6,968 nucleotides of DNA from NCBI GenBank assembly GCA_002770955.1, contig PCUH01000027.1, positions 11,854-18,821 of the forward strand, given 5' to 3'. This DNA comes from Flavobacteriales bacterium CG18_big_fil_WC_8_21_14_2_50_32_9. Its GTDB lineage: Bacteria; Bacteroidota; Bacteroidia; Flavobacteriales_E; Vicingaceae. The notes beneath the pieces were generated by a model. That model ran no database searches. It was not told the DNA's origin and saw nothing but the letters and a program-made list of their open reading frames with translations. The position numbers were made by a program, and so were the translations under genes. Shown piece by piece: positions 1 through 6,305 of the stretch. Every line of letters starts with the position of its first letter. The stretch's first letter is position 1.

Positions 1-1706
1 TTAATGTCATCGAGTCTGGAAATTTTATCTGCAACTTCTTTTTCTCTTTTTATATAACCTTCGTACTTCATTAAAATTTCTGCACTTTCTAATATGTCTT
101 CTGTATATAAATTAGTTTCATCTAAAAGTTTTGTATTGCATAAACTCAATTCTTTTATAGCAATATTTGGTCTTGTTATAACAGAAATGGCTTTTACTTT
201 TTGCTTCAAAGGAGAAGAATTTTGTTGTTCTAAATAGGTATTCACTTCTTTTGGTAAGATAGAAACATCTTCAAAATGTTTGATAATTTTTTCAATGTTT
301 TGTTTCTTTTCCACTACTTTTTTCATTCTTAATTCAGAAGCTAAACCTAAATCAAAACCTTTTTCAGTCAGACGAATATCTGCATTATCTTGTCTTAAAA
401 GAATTCTATATTCAGCTCTTGACGTAAACATTCTATATGGTTCTGTAGTTCCTTTATTAATTAAATCATCAATAAGAACACCTATATAAGCTTCGTCTCT
501 ATGTAAAACAAAAGCTTCTTTTTCATTTGTTTTCAAATGAGCATTTATGCCAGCCATCAATCCTTGTCCAGCAGCTTCTTCGTAACCTGTTGTACCGTTT
601 ATTTGTCCAGCGAAATATAAGTTATCGATTAATTTTGTTTCAAGTGTATTTTTCAATTGCGTAGGTTGAAAAAAATCATATTCTATCGCATAACCGGGTC
701 GAAACATCAACGCATTTTCAAAACCAGGAATTAATCGCATGGCTTTGTATTGAACGTCTTCTGGTAATGATGTAGAAAAACCATTTAAATAAATTTCTAC
801 TGTATTCCAACCTTCAGGTTCAACAAAAAGTTGATGTCTATCACGTTCTGAAAATCGAACTATTTTATCTTCAATGGAGGGGCAATATCTTGGTCCCAAT
901 CCTTGAATTCTTCCTGAAAACATTGGAGATTTTTCAAAACCTGTTTGTAAAACTTCGTGTACGTTGTTGTTTGTATAGGTTATATAACAACTTTTTTGTT
1001 TAGTAAGTTTAGCTGACGAAGATAAAAATGAAAATTTAGAAGGATTTTCATCGCCAGGTTGTTCTTCCATTTTAGCGAAATCTAATGTCCGTCCATCTAC
1101 TCTTGGCGGTGTTCCCGTCTTCATTCTTCCAGAATCGAAACCTAGACTTACTAATTGTTCTGTTATTCCTGTAGAAGGTCTTGCCCCAGCTCTTCCTCCT
1201 CCAAACTGTTTTTCTCCTATATGAATTATACCATTTAAGAAAGTTCCATTGGTTAGTATTACTGATTTAGATTTAAATTCAACACCTATTTGAGTTTTAA
1301 CACCAACACATTTATTATTTTCTGTAATAAGTTCTACAACCATATCTTGCCAAAAGAACAAGTTTTTTGTATTTTCTAACATCAATCGCCATTCTTTAGA
1401 AAATAACATTCTGTCATTTTGTGTTCTTGGACTCCACATGGCAGGTCCTTTTGAGCGGTTTAGCATTTTAAACTGTATTGCACTTTTGTCGCTTACAATT
1501 CCTGAATAGCCACCCATTGCGTCAATTTCTCTCACTATTTGTCCTTTTGCAACACCTCCCATAGCTGGATTGCACGACATTTGAGCAATGGTATCCATAT
1601 TCATAGTAATAAGCAAGGTTTTAGAACCCAAATTTGCAGCAGCTGCTGCGGCTTCACAGCCTGCATGCCCAGCACCAACAACAATTACGTCATATTCGTT
1701 CGTCAT
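1..1706 (-). CDS. mnmG: tRNA uridine-5-carboxymethylaminomethyl(34) synthesis enzyme MnmG (C-terminus cut by window edge)
   Basis: MnmG (GidA) is the FAD-dependent partner of the GTPase MnmE. Together they install the 5-(carboxymethyl)aminomethyl group on the wobble uridine of certain tRNAs, using methylene-tetrahydrofolate, in the cytoplasm. I translated 568 codons from the ATG at 1706 down to base 3 with no interruption. The FAD-binding GAGHAG motif is at residues 11-16. SCNPAMGG carries Cys45 and GPRYCPSIEDK carries Cys275; these align with the two functional cysteines 47 and 277 of the E. coli enzyme. GGGRAGARPS, KTGTPPR, RPGYAIEYDFF, FAGQINGTTGYEEAAGQG and EPYRMFTSRAEYR are further family blocks, and KYEGYI lies near the cut end. 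The E. coli protein has 629 residues, so roughly 50-60 C-terminal residues, part of the MnmE- and tRNA-contacting domain, lie outside the window. It is the last visible gene of the minus-strand cluster, 70 bp after ybeY. A parS palindrome sits 15 bp upstream of its start. The identification is secure. Confidence 0.97.
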   Translation of the reverse strand, partial: MTNEYDVIVVGAGHAGCEAAAAAANLGSKTLLITMNMDTIAQMSCNPAMGGVAKGQIVREIDAMGGYSGIVSDKSAIQFKMLNRSKGPAMWSPRTQNDRMLFSKEWRLMLENTKNLFFWQDMVVELITENNKCVGVKTQIGVEFKSKSVILTNGTFLNGIIHIGEKQFGGGRAGARPSTGITEQLVSLGFDSGRMKTGTPPRVDGRTLDFAKMEEQPGDENPSKFSFLSSSAKLTKQKSCYITYTNNNVHEVLQTGFEKSPMFSGRIQGLGPRYCPSIEDKIVRFSERDRHQLFVEPEGWNTVEIYLNGFSTSLPEDVQYKAMRLIPGFENALMFRPGYAIEYDFFQPTQLKNTLETKLIDNLYFAGQINGTTGYEEAAGQGLMAGINAHLKTNEKEAFVLHRDEAYIGVLIDDLINKGTTEPYRMFTSRAEYRILLRQDNADIRLTEKGFDLGLASELRMKKVVEKKQNIEKIIKHFEDVSILPKEVNTYLEQQNSSPLKQKVKAISVITRPNIAIKELSLCNTKLLDETNLYTEDILESAEILMKYEGYIKREKEVADKISRLDDI

Positions 1707-1721
1707 AGTTTTTAAACTGAT

Positions 1722-1737
1722 TGTTTCACGTGAAACA
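1722..1737. other. parS site (ParB-binding centromere-like palindrome)
   Basis: The sequence TGTTTCACGTGAAACA is a perfect 16-bp palindrome and matches the chromosomal parS consensus known from Bacillus and conserved across many phyla. ParB (Spo0J) binds it as a dimer, spreads along the DNA and, with ParA and SMC, organises and segregates the replication-origin region. Here it lies wholly in the ybeY-mnmG intergenic gap, 39 bp past the ybeY stop and 15 bp before the mnmG ATG. It therefore forms part of the mnmG leader. The match and palindrome are seen directly. ParB binding is inferred from the consensus, and neither parA nor parB is in the window. A binding site for another regulator is possible but less likely given the exact match. 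Confidence 0.85.
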
Positions 1738-1744
1738 TTAATGT

Positions 1745-1777
1745 GTTGAAAGTTTGAAAAGGTACTTCACTTTCAAC
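1745..1777 (-). repeat. 9-bp inverted repeat (stem-loop) between ybeY and mnmG
   Basis: GTTGAAAGT (1745-1753) and ACTTTCAAC (1769-1777) are exact reverse complements separated by 15 bases. The right arm shares one base with the ybeY stop codon (TAG, 1777-1779). In the minus-strand transcript this can fold as a 9-bp stem directly after ybeY. The base after the stem is not the start of a U-tract, so it does not look like a standard intrinsic terminator. A role in mRNA processing, 3'-end protection or partial attenuation before mnmG is possible but is inference. Confidence 0.45.
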
Positions 1778-2196
1778 TAAGAAAGCAAAGTTAGGTAAAA
1801 ATCTTCCTTAGCCCGCATTGTTTCTTTTTCTTTTGGTGTTTTATCTTTATAGCCTAACAAATGTAATACACCATGAATTAAAACTCTATTTAATTCAATA
1901 TCAGTTGATTGATTGAATTTTAGTGCGTTTTCCTTTATTCTATCAATGCTGATGAAAATATCGCCACTAATTTGTTTTTTTTCTGAATAATCAAAAGTAA
2001 TGATATCTGTAAGTGTATCATGTTTTAAATATTCAAGATTGATTTTATGGAGATACGTATCGGAACAAAAAATATAGTTCAAATCACCTACTATTCCTCT
2101 TTCTAGAGCAATGCTTTTTTCTATCCAACTTTTTATTTTTTTGATATTTTTTAGACGGAAGGAAATGTCTTCTTGATGAAATATAATCGAACTCAC
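1777..2196 (-). CDS. ybeY: rRNA maturation endoribonuclease YbeY
   Basis: YbeY is a metal-dependent single-strand endoribonuclease that acts in 16S rRNA 3'-end maturation and ribosome quality control in the cytoplasm. The 139-residue product is slightly shorter than the E. coli protein but covers the whole domain. The family signature HGVLHLLGYKD spans residues 108-118. His108 and His112 are the first two metal ligands. The third position, a histidine in E. coli (HGTLHLLGYDH), is Asp118 here. The upstream conserved block LKHDTLTDIITFDY is at residues 57-70, followed by GDIFIS at 78-83. The start is GTG at 2196: the in-frame stop TAA of the preceding gene is only 6 bp upstream, and no in-frame ATG exists before residue 127. 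The 6-bp spacing implies cotranscription, and probably translational coupling, with the RsbW-like gene. No Shine-Dalgarno sequence is visible. A 70-bp gap with a stem-loop and a parS site separates it from mnmG. Confidence 0.95.
   Translation of the reverse strand: MSSIIFHQEDISFRLKNIKKIKSWIEKSIALERGIVGDLNYIFCSDTYLHKINLEYLKHDTLTDIITFDYSEKKQISGDIFISIDRIKENALKFNQSTDIELNRVLIHGVLHLLGYKDKTPKEKETMRAKEDFYLTLLS
1786..1793 (-). promoter_or_regulatory. Candidate Bacteroidota -7 box inside the end of ybeY, ahead of mnmG
   Basis: Read on the minus strand this is TAACTTTG, a full match to the TAnnTTTG -7 consensus of Bacteroidota sigma-A promoters. Transcription from it would begin around 1779-1775, at the edge of the ybeY stop codon, giving mnmG its own leader containing the stem-loop and the parS site. 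I find no good TTG-type -33 element at the expected 17-23 bp spacing, and the eight bases also lie in ybeY codons. It could therefore be a chance match. Confidence 0.25.
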
Positions 2197-2202
2197 AATA
2201 AA

Positions 2203-2622
2203 TTAGCTATAAGATAAACAAAAAGTAAGTTTAATAATGCGACCATTTTCTTCAAAAACAATCTTATCTGCCAAGTTTCGCATTAAAAAAATACCTCTTC
2301 CACTTGTTTTATTCAGATTTTCTGGAAGTGTAGGGTCAGGTACTTTTTCATAATCGAACCCATTTCCTTCATCTTTTATTGTAAAAAGAACTTCATCATC
2401 TAAAGTTTCTAACTCCAGATGAACTAATTTATTCTTGTCATTACCATTTCCATGCGTAATAGCATTATTAACAGCTTCAGTTAAAGCGATTAACATATTT
2501 CCATAACAATCTTGATTAATTGTTTTGTATTCACAAAGACCCTCAATAAGTTGTTCTATTTTGGAAATACTTTCTAAGTTAGATGGAAGTTCAAATTTTT
2601 GAATTGTAGCATCGGGCATCAT
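2203..2622 (-). CDS. RsbW-like ATP-binding protein (GHKL/HATPase fold, anti-sigma-factor kinase type)
   Basis: This 139-residue protein is a stand-alone ATPase domain of the GHKL superfamily, closest in layout to the anti-sigma-factor serine kinases RsbW and SpoIIAB. The N box is at residues 49-59 (EAVNNAITHGN, with Glu49 and Asn53 in the catalytic and Mg-binding positions). The G1 box is DEGNGFD at 84-90, and the G2 region is GRGIFLM at 108-114. There is no histidine-kinase dimerisation domain, sensor or membrane segment. In Firmicutes such proteins bind a sigma factor or phosphorylate a STAS-domain antagonist, but no such partner is encoded in this window, so the target is unknown. The start has two consecutive ATG codons (2622 and 2619), and either could be used. 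It follows the DUF4175 gene by 78 bp and precedes ybeY by 6 bp. I saw no convincing promoter box in the 78-bp gap. The fold is confident; the biological role is not. Confidence 0.88.
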   Translation of the reverse strand: MMPDATIQKFELPSNLESISKIEQLIEGLCEYKTINQDCYGNMLIALTEAVNNAITHGNGNDKNKLVHLELETLDDEVLFTIKDEGNGFDYEKVPDPTLPENLNKTSGRGIFLMRNLADKIVFEENGRIIKLTFCLSYS

Positions 2623-2700
2623 TTCTATAGTTGTTTAGTTTTGTTATAGTCTGATGTTTATACTTATTATTTAAAAAAAAGGTTACTTTTTTATGTAAAA

Positions 2701-5700
2701 TTATTGATTTATTTCTTGAAAATATTGAGTTACCTTATTTTTATAGAACTGAGTAAGATTTGGAGGTGTTGTTTTTAGTAATTCCACTTCTTGTTCTTTT
2801 TCTTTATTATAGTTAAAATATTGTGTTGGATTAGATTTTTCTTCCAACTTAGCTTCTTTCGATTCTCTTTTTTCGTCCCACTCCCTTTCTCTTTCAGCTT
2901 TTTCAGATTCTAACAAACGTGTTAAAATTTCTTGTTGACGATTGATAGTTTCTTGAGTTATTCTTTTATTTACAATGTCTTGCTCATTTTCTTCCATCAA
3001 TTTATTCAACCCATTTGTTCCCTGAGCACCTTTGTTTTTGAGCTTTTGTAATTCACTTCTTATTTTTGCTTGCTGGGCAGCCATTTTTGCTAATGATTCG
3101 CTCGTTCCTTGTCCGCCAGGCATTCCCATTCCTTCGCCAGGTTTTTGCCCTGGTTTTTTGCCTCCTGGTTTTTGCCCTTCTTTCAACGCTTTTTCCATTT
3201 GTTCGAGTTGTTTGCTCAATTGTTCTTGCATTTTTTTAATGTTTCCCATACCACCAGGTCCAGGTTTTGGTTTTCCTCCTCCCCCTGGTTTATCACAAGA
3301 GCCTTGACCTTGTTTTTGTGCTTGTTGTTGCATTTGTTGTAAGGCTTCATCAAACAATAAGGCTAAGTTGTTTAAAGAAGTCATAACGTATTGTTGGCGA
3401 GCTGCTGCCATAGGGTTCATTCGCTCCGCCATATATGCTATGGTTTTTTCCATATTAGAATTAATAAGGTTAATTTCTTTGTTTACAACAGATTTTAATT
3501 GAACTACTCGTTTAGAAAGTGCAAACAAAGAATCTTCTATCATTTTTGCATCGTCTTTTAACTTTTTTTGTTGTTGAGCCATTTTTATATATTCTGGACT
3601 TTGACGATTGGTTTTTTTGTAGTTTTCCATTAGCTCCTCTTGTTTAAAAGAAAGGTGAACAAGGTTATCTAAGAGTTGTCTCAACGCATCCATATCTTCG
3701 CCTTGCTGCTGAGTTTCTGCTTGTAGTGCACTCATTTTTTGAGCGAGTTCATCCATTTTTTGAGCTGCACTTTTTTGTGATTTAGAAGCTTTGCTGTTTT
3801 TTTTGTTTTCTAATTGTTCCGAACTTTCTTTTTGATCTTTTGAAATTTCTTCTTGTGTTTCTTTTGTGTCTTCCATTCCGTTAGGTTTCTGAAGCTCTTC
3901 GTCCATTTTTTTCAATGCATCTAGCTCTTTTTTAGTTTCTTCAAATTCCTTATTGAGTTCTTCTTGTTTTTCTTTTAATGATTCGTCATTTTTATCACCT
4001 TTTTCAGTTTCTTCTGCTAATTTTTCTTGTTTATCGGCTAGTTCTTCTAGTTTCGATTTAACCTCATCTAATTTTTGTTCAAACTCCATTTGTTTAAACA
4101 ATTCCAGTGAACGATCCAATTCTTTTTCTAAATCTTTATTGGATAATTCCATTTTTTCCAATTCTTCTTGAAGTAAGTTTTTATCGAGTTTGTCCATTAT
4201 TTCTTGCAACTTTTCCATCATTTCTTTCATTTCGTCTGTCATCAATTCATCAAAAAGTTTTTGAAGTTGTTCTTGTTTTTGCAACAACTCCTCGTTGTAT
4301 TGTTTGTATTCATTTTGTTGTTCGTTGTTTTTTTGATTTTCTTGTTCAATTTTTTCTACACGCTCTTGTAATTCTTTTTGTTTCTCGAGCAATTCTTTCA
4401 TTTTTTGTTTTTCTTCCCAGCCAATTTCTTTTTTTTCTGAGAGTTTTTGCTTTAATTTTTCCAGTTCTTTTTGAATGTCTTTTGCTTCTGCAACGCTTTC
4501 GCTAAGTTCTTTTTTGATATTTTTATTACTGCCTTCGGTGGCAGCATTTCTTTCTTTAATGGTTTTTGATTTGAATGTTTTTAATGAAGTTCTGCTCGAT
4601 TTTGAGCCATTCACACCATCATTATCCCAAACTTCAAAATAATATTCAATTTCATCTCCTGGAAGGATATTTAATTCTTTTACATCCCAAAAATGAAAAA
4701 ATTCTTCGCTTGTTATTACTTTATTAAACGGAATTTTAACTGTTTTTAGTTCATTTCGTTGAGGCAAACTATCAATAATGGTTTTGATTTTATAGTTGAA
4801 ACTCAACGATGAAAATCCATAATCATCAGTAATCAAGCCTTTAAAATACATTCGGTTTTCGTTGGTTGAATCTTGTCTTTCGTCAGTTTCTATAGAAGGA
4901 AATTTGTCTTTAATTACCTGTAAGTTATAAAAAATAGTGTCTTTGTTTTGTACAAAACTATTTTGAGGAACAAATCCATAATTACTTGAATGGATTGCTT
5001 TTAATGAAAAAACAGAAAGTTGGTTGGCTGGTTTTATTGCGTAAGCACTATCTCCCAAAATAAATTGAAGCTTATCAGCATCTTCGGTTGTTATGTTCCA
5101 TTTTATTTTTGTTCCTTCTGGAACTATCAAATCACCTGTATTAGTAAGTGTTTCAGCAGGTTTTTTTATGTAGTTGGGATAGGTTAATTCAATGGTAAAA
5201 TTATTGAGTAATGGGTTGGGAAGCATTTTTAGTTCATATTCGGGCGTATAAAACCCAGAGGCATAAATTTTGAAAGGTTCGTTTTGTTGCACATTTTTAA
5301 ACGTATAGGTAAATGTTCTATTATTGGTTTTGGTAAGCGGTAATTTATTTCCCTCTTTTTGAAGATAAACTTTGCTAGGAAGCTGATTTCCGTTTACGGT
5401 TATTTCAAGCGTATAATCGTCATTTTTTAACACCGTTAAAGTTTGGTTGTTTATTTCTATTTTAAATGGTGCAATAGGAGCAATATACGTATTGTGATTG
5501 AGCAGTCGTTGGGAACCTTCGGTGAAAATAGAAGGCGAAAAAACACTGATAATTAAGATTAAAAACAAGGGAATTAAAGCATATTTTAAGTATTTTTTAT
5601 TTTCTTCAAATCGAATGGCATCTGAAAAAGGAACAGGCTTTAGTTGTAAAGATTTTTGATTAATACTTGCCAGTAATAAATGATGGTTTTCATTAGATAA

Positions 5701-6060
5701 AGAGGCTTTTTCCTCTAATTGCAACACATTAATTAACTTATCTTTTACTTCTTCAAAGTGATTTCCAACTATTTCTGCAGCTTGTTTTCGGTTAATAATT
5801 TTACCGAATTGATAGAGTTTTGCAAGCGGAACAATTATAAAATAAACCAACACATAGCTTGAAATAACAAGAAAAGCATAAAACAACAATGTTCTTCCAC
5901 CTGTGTTAAATTGCATAATGTACTCTAACGAAGTAAAAAAAATAAATGCCAACAACAACAATCCAAAAGCATAAATACTACCTTTCAACAACCTGTTTTT
6001 ATAATACTTGCGTATAAAGTTATCGAGCTTTCTAATTAATATTTGATAGTTGTTTTCCAT
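2701..6060 (-). CDS. DUF4175 family membrane-anchored periplasmic coiled-coil protein
   Basis: This 1119-residue protein of unknown function has three predicted membrane segments near the N-terminus, at about residues 27-49, 57-81 and 157-176. A basic and acidic segment of about 75 residues lies between the second and third. With the N-terminus inside, residues 177-1119 would be periplasmic. Residues 180-500 look beta-rich and end in motifs typical of the family as I remember it: GLITDDYGFSSLSF at 408-421 and EIEYYFEVWDNDGV at 470-483. From about 515 to 760 the sequence is almost entirely Glu/Lys/Gln/Leu-rich coiled coil. A more mixed helical region follows at 765-915, then Gly/Pro/Lys-rich linkers at 924-938 and 963-984, then a charged helical tail. 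The only cysteine I found is Cys922. The ATG at 6060 has AGGA about 10 bases upstream. It is probably the first gene of the minus-strand cluster and divergent from the glycosyltransferase gene. I assign DUF4175 from memory of architecture and neighbourhood. A structural or envelope role is inference. Confidence 0.85.
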   Translation of the reverse strand: MENNYQILIRKLDNFIRKYYKNRLLKGSIYAFGLLLLAFIFFTSLEYIMQFNTGGRTLLFYAFLVISSYVLVYFIIVPLAKLYQFGKIINRKQAAEIVGNHFEEVKDKLINVLQLEEKASLSNENHHLLLASINQKSLQLKPVPFSDAIRFEENKKYLKYALIPLFLILIISVFSPSIFTEGSQRLLNHNTYIAPIAPFKIEINNQTLTVLKNDDYTLEITVNGNQLPSKVYLQKEGNKLPLTKTNNRTFTYTFKNVQQNEPFKIYASGFYTPEYELKMLPNPLLNNFTIELTYPNYIKKPAETLTNTGDLIVPEGTKIKWNITTEDADKLQFILGDSAYAIKPANQLSVFSLKAIHSSNYGFVPQNSFVQNKDTIFYNLQVIKDKFPSIETDERQDSTNENRMYFKGLITDDYGFSSLSFNYKIKTIIDSLPQRNELKTVKIPFNKVITSEEFFHFWDVKELNILPGDEIEYYFEVWDNDGVNGSKSSRTSLKTFKSKTIKERNAATEGSNKNIKKELSESVAEAKDIQKELEKLKQKLSEKKEIGWEEKQKMKELLEKQKELQERVEKIEQENQKNNEQQNEYKQYNEELLQKQEQLQKLFDELMTDEMKEMMEKLQEIMDKLDKNLLQEELEKMELSNKDLEKELDRSLELFKQMEFEQKLDEVKSKLEELADKQEKLAEETEKGDKNDESLKEKQEELNKEFEETKKELDALKKMDEELQKPNGMEDTKETQEEISKDQKESSEQLENKKNSKASKSQKSAAQKMDELAQKMSALQAETQQQGEDMDALRQLLDNLVHLSFKQEELMENYKKTNRQSPEYIKMAQQQKKLKDDAKMIEDSLFALSKRVVQLKSVVNKEINLINSNMEKTIAYMAERMNPMAAARQQYVMTSLNNLALLFDEALQQMQQQAQKQGQGSCDKPGGGGKPKPGPGGMGNIKKMQEQLSKQLEQMEKALKEGQKPGGKKPGQKPGEGMGMPGGQGTSESLAKMAAQQAKIRSELQKLKNKGAQGTNGLNKLMEENEQDIVNKRITQETINRQQEILTRLLESEKAEREREWDEKRESKEAKLEEKSNPTQYFNYNKEKEQEVELLKTTPPNLTQFYKNKVTQYFQEINQ
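3136..3174 (-). repeat. Short imperfect repeat encoding QKPG/KKPG/QKPG
   Basis: Within the DUF4175 gene, residues 963-975 read QKPGGKKPGQKPG. The DNA shows three closely similar copies of a TGGTTTTTGCC-like unit on the plus strand. It is an in-frame, low-complexity linker repeat inside a Gly/Pro/Lys-rich region, and copy number could vary between strains by slippage without breaking the frame. No separate function is implied. Confidence 0.6.
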
Positions 6061-6189
6061 AGGGAACTTTCCTAACGTAAAGTTTTATTTTTTGTTATTT
6101 AATTTATAAAATTCGGAATTATTCCTTAGAATAGATTCAATTAGTACGCTGTTTTCATAAAGGTAATTTTTTTAAGTTAAAAAAAAGTA

Positions 6190-6197
6190 TATTTTTG
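6190..6197 (+). promoter_or_regulatory. Candidate Bacteroidota -7 promoter box for the glycosyltransferase gene
   Basis: TATTTTTG matches the TAnnTTTG -7 consensus of Bacteroidota housekeeping promoters. It lies about 110 bp upstream of the glycosyltransferase start, in the divergent intergenic region. Transcription would begin near 6202-6205 and give a leader of about 100 nt that contains the inverted repeat at 6213-6278. The upstream DNA is T- and A-rich without a clear TTG at the -33 position, so the assignment rests on the -7 box and context. Confidence 0.45.
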
Positions 6198-6212
6198 ACA
6201 CCAATTATTGTC

Positions 6213-6278
6213 TGTCCATAAAGTCGAGAATAACAGCCTGTCCCGTTTTTTCGGGAAAGATATCGGATATTATGGACA
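6213..6278 (+). repeat. Nested inverted repeat in the probable 5' leader of the glycosyltransferase gene
   Basis: The outer arms TGTCCATAA (6213-6221) and TTATGGACA (6270-6278) are exact reverse complements. Inside, TCCCG (6241-6245) and CGGGA (6252-6256) flank a loop of six T. The sequence between the stems is only loosely complementary, so this looks like a large, partly decayed palindrome of 66 bp. A second TGTCC at 6239-6243 could compete with the outer left arm for GGACA (6274-6278), allowing two alternative folds. It could be a leader RNA structure or a small palindromic dispersed repeat. It ends 27 bp before the start codon. No U-tract follows the inner hairpin, so it is not an obvious terminator. 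Confidence 0.5.
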
Positions 6279-6305
6279 AACTCTAATTAACGAAATTAAA
6301 AAAAA

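Noticed and set aside
280..489. Plus-strand open frame of 69 codons
   Set aside because: It lies antisense to mnmG, whose continuous, fully recognisable translation explains the region.
3032..3342. Two overlapping plus-strand open frames rich in Phe, Pro and Ser
   Set aside because: They are antisense shadows of the Gly/Pro/Lys/Gln-rich part of the DUF4175 gene, with no recognisable motif.
3797..3804. Eight-base T run in the DUF4175 gene as a phase-variation tract (another at 4429-4436)
   Set aside because: Runs of this length arise naturally from AAA lysine codons in an AT-rich gene. The frame is intact, and the runs lie deep inside the gene.
3953..4505. Two plus-strand open frames, Ser/Phe-rich and hydrophobic
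   Set aside because: They are antisense shadows of the Glu/Lys coiled-coil codons (GAA/AAA read as TTC/TTT). The apparent membrane character is an artefact.
6065..6084. AACTTT/AAAGTT stem next to the DUF4175 start codon
   Set aside because: Six AT-rich base pairs with an 8-base loop are too weak to claim as a regulatory structure without conservation data.
6115..6125. GGAAT-T-ATTCC palindrome as an operator in the divergent promoter region
   Set aside because: Only 5-bp arms in AT-rich DNA, no second copy nearby, and no known regulator motif recognised.
6241..6256. TCCCG-T6-CGGGA hairpin as an intrinsic terminator
   Set aside because: The T run is the loop, and the stem is only 5 bp and followed by AAAG, not a T-tract. 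No gene ends on either strand here.
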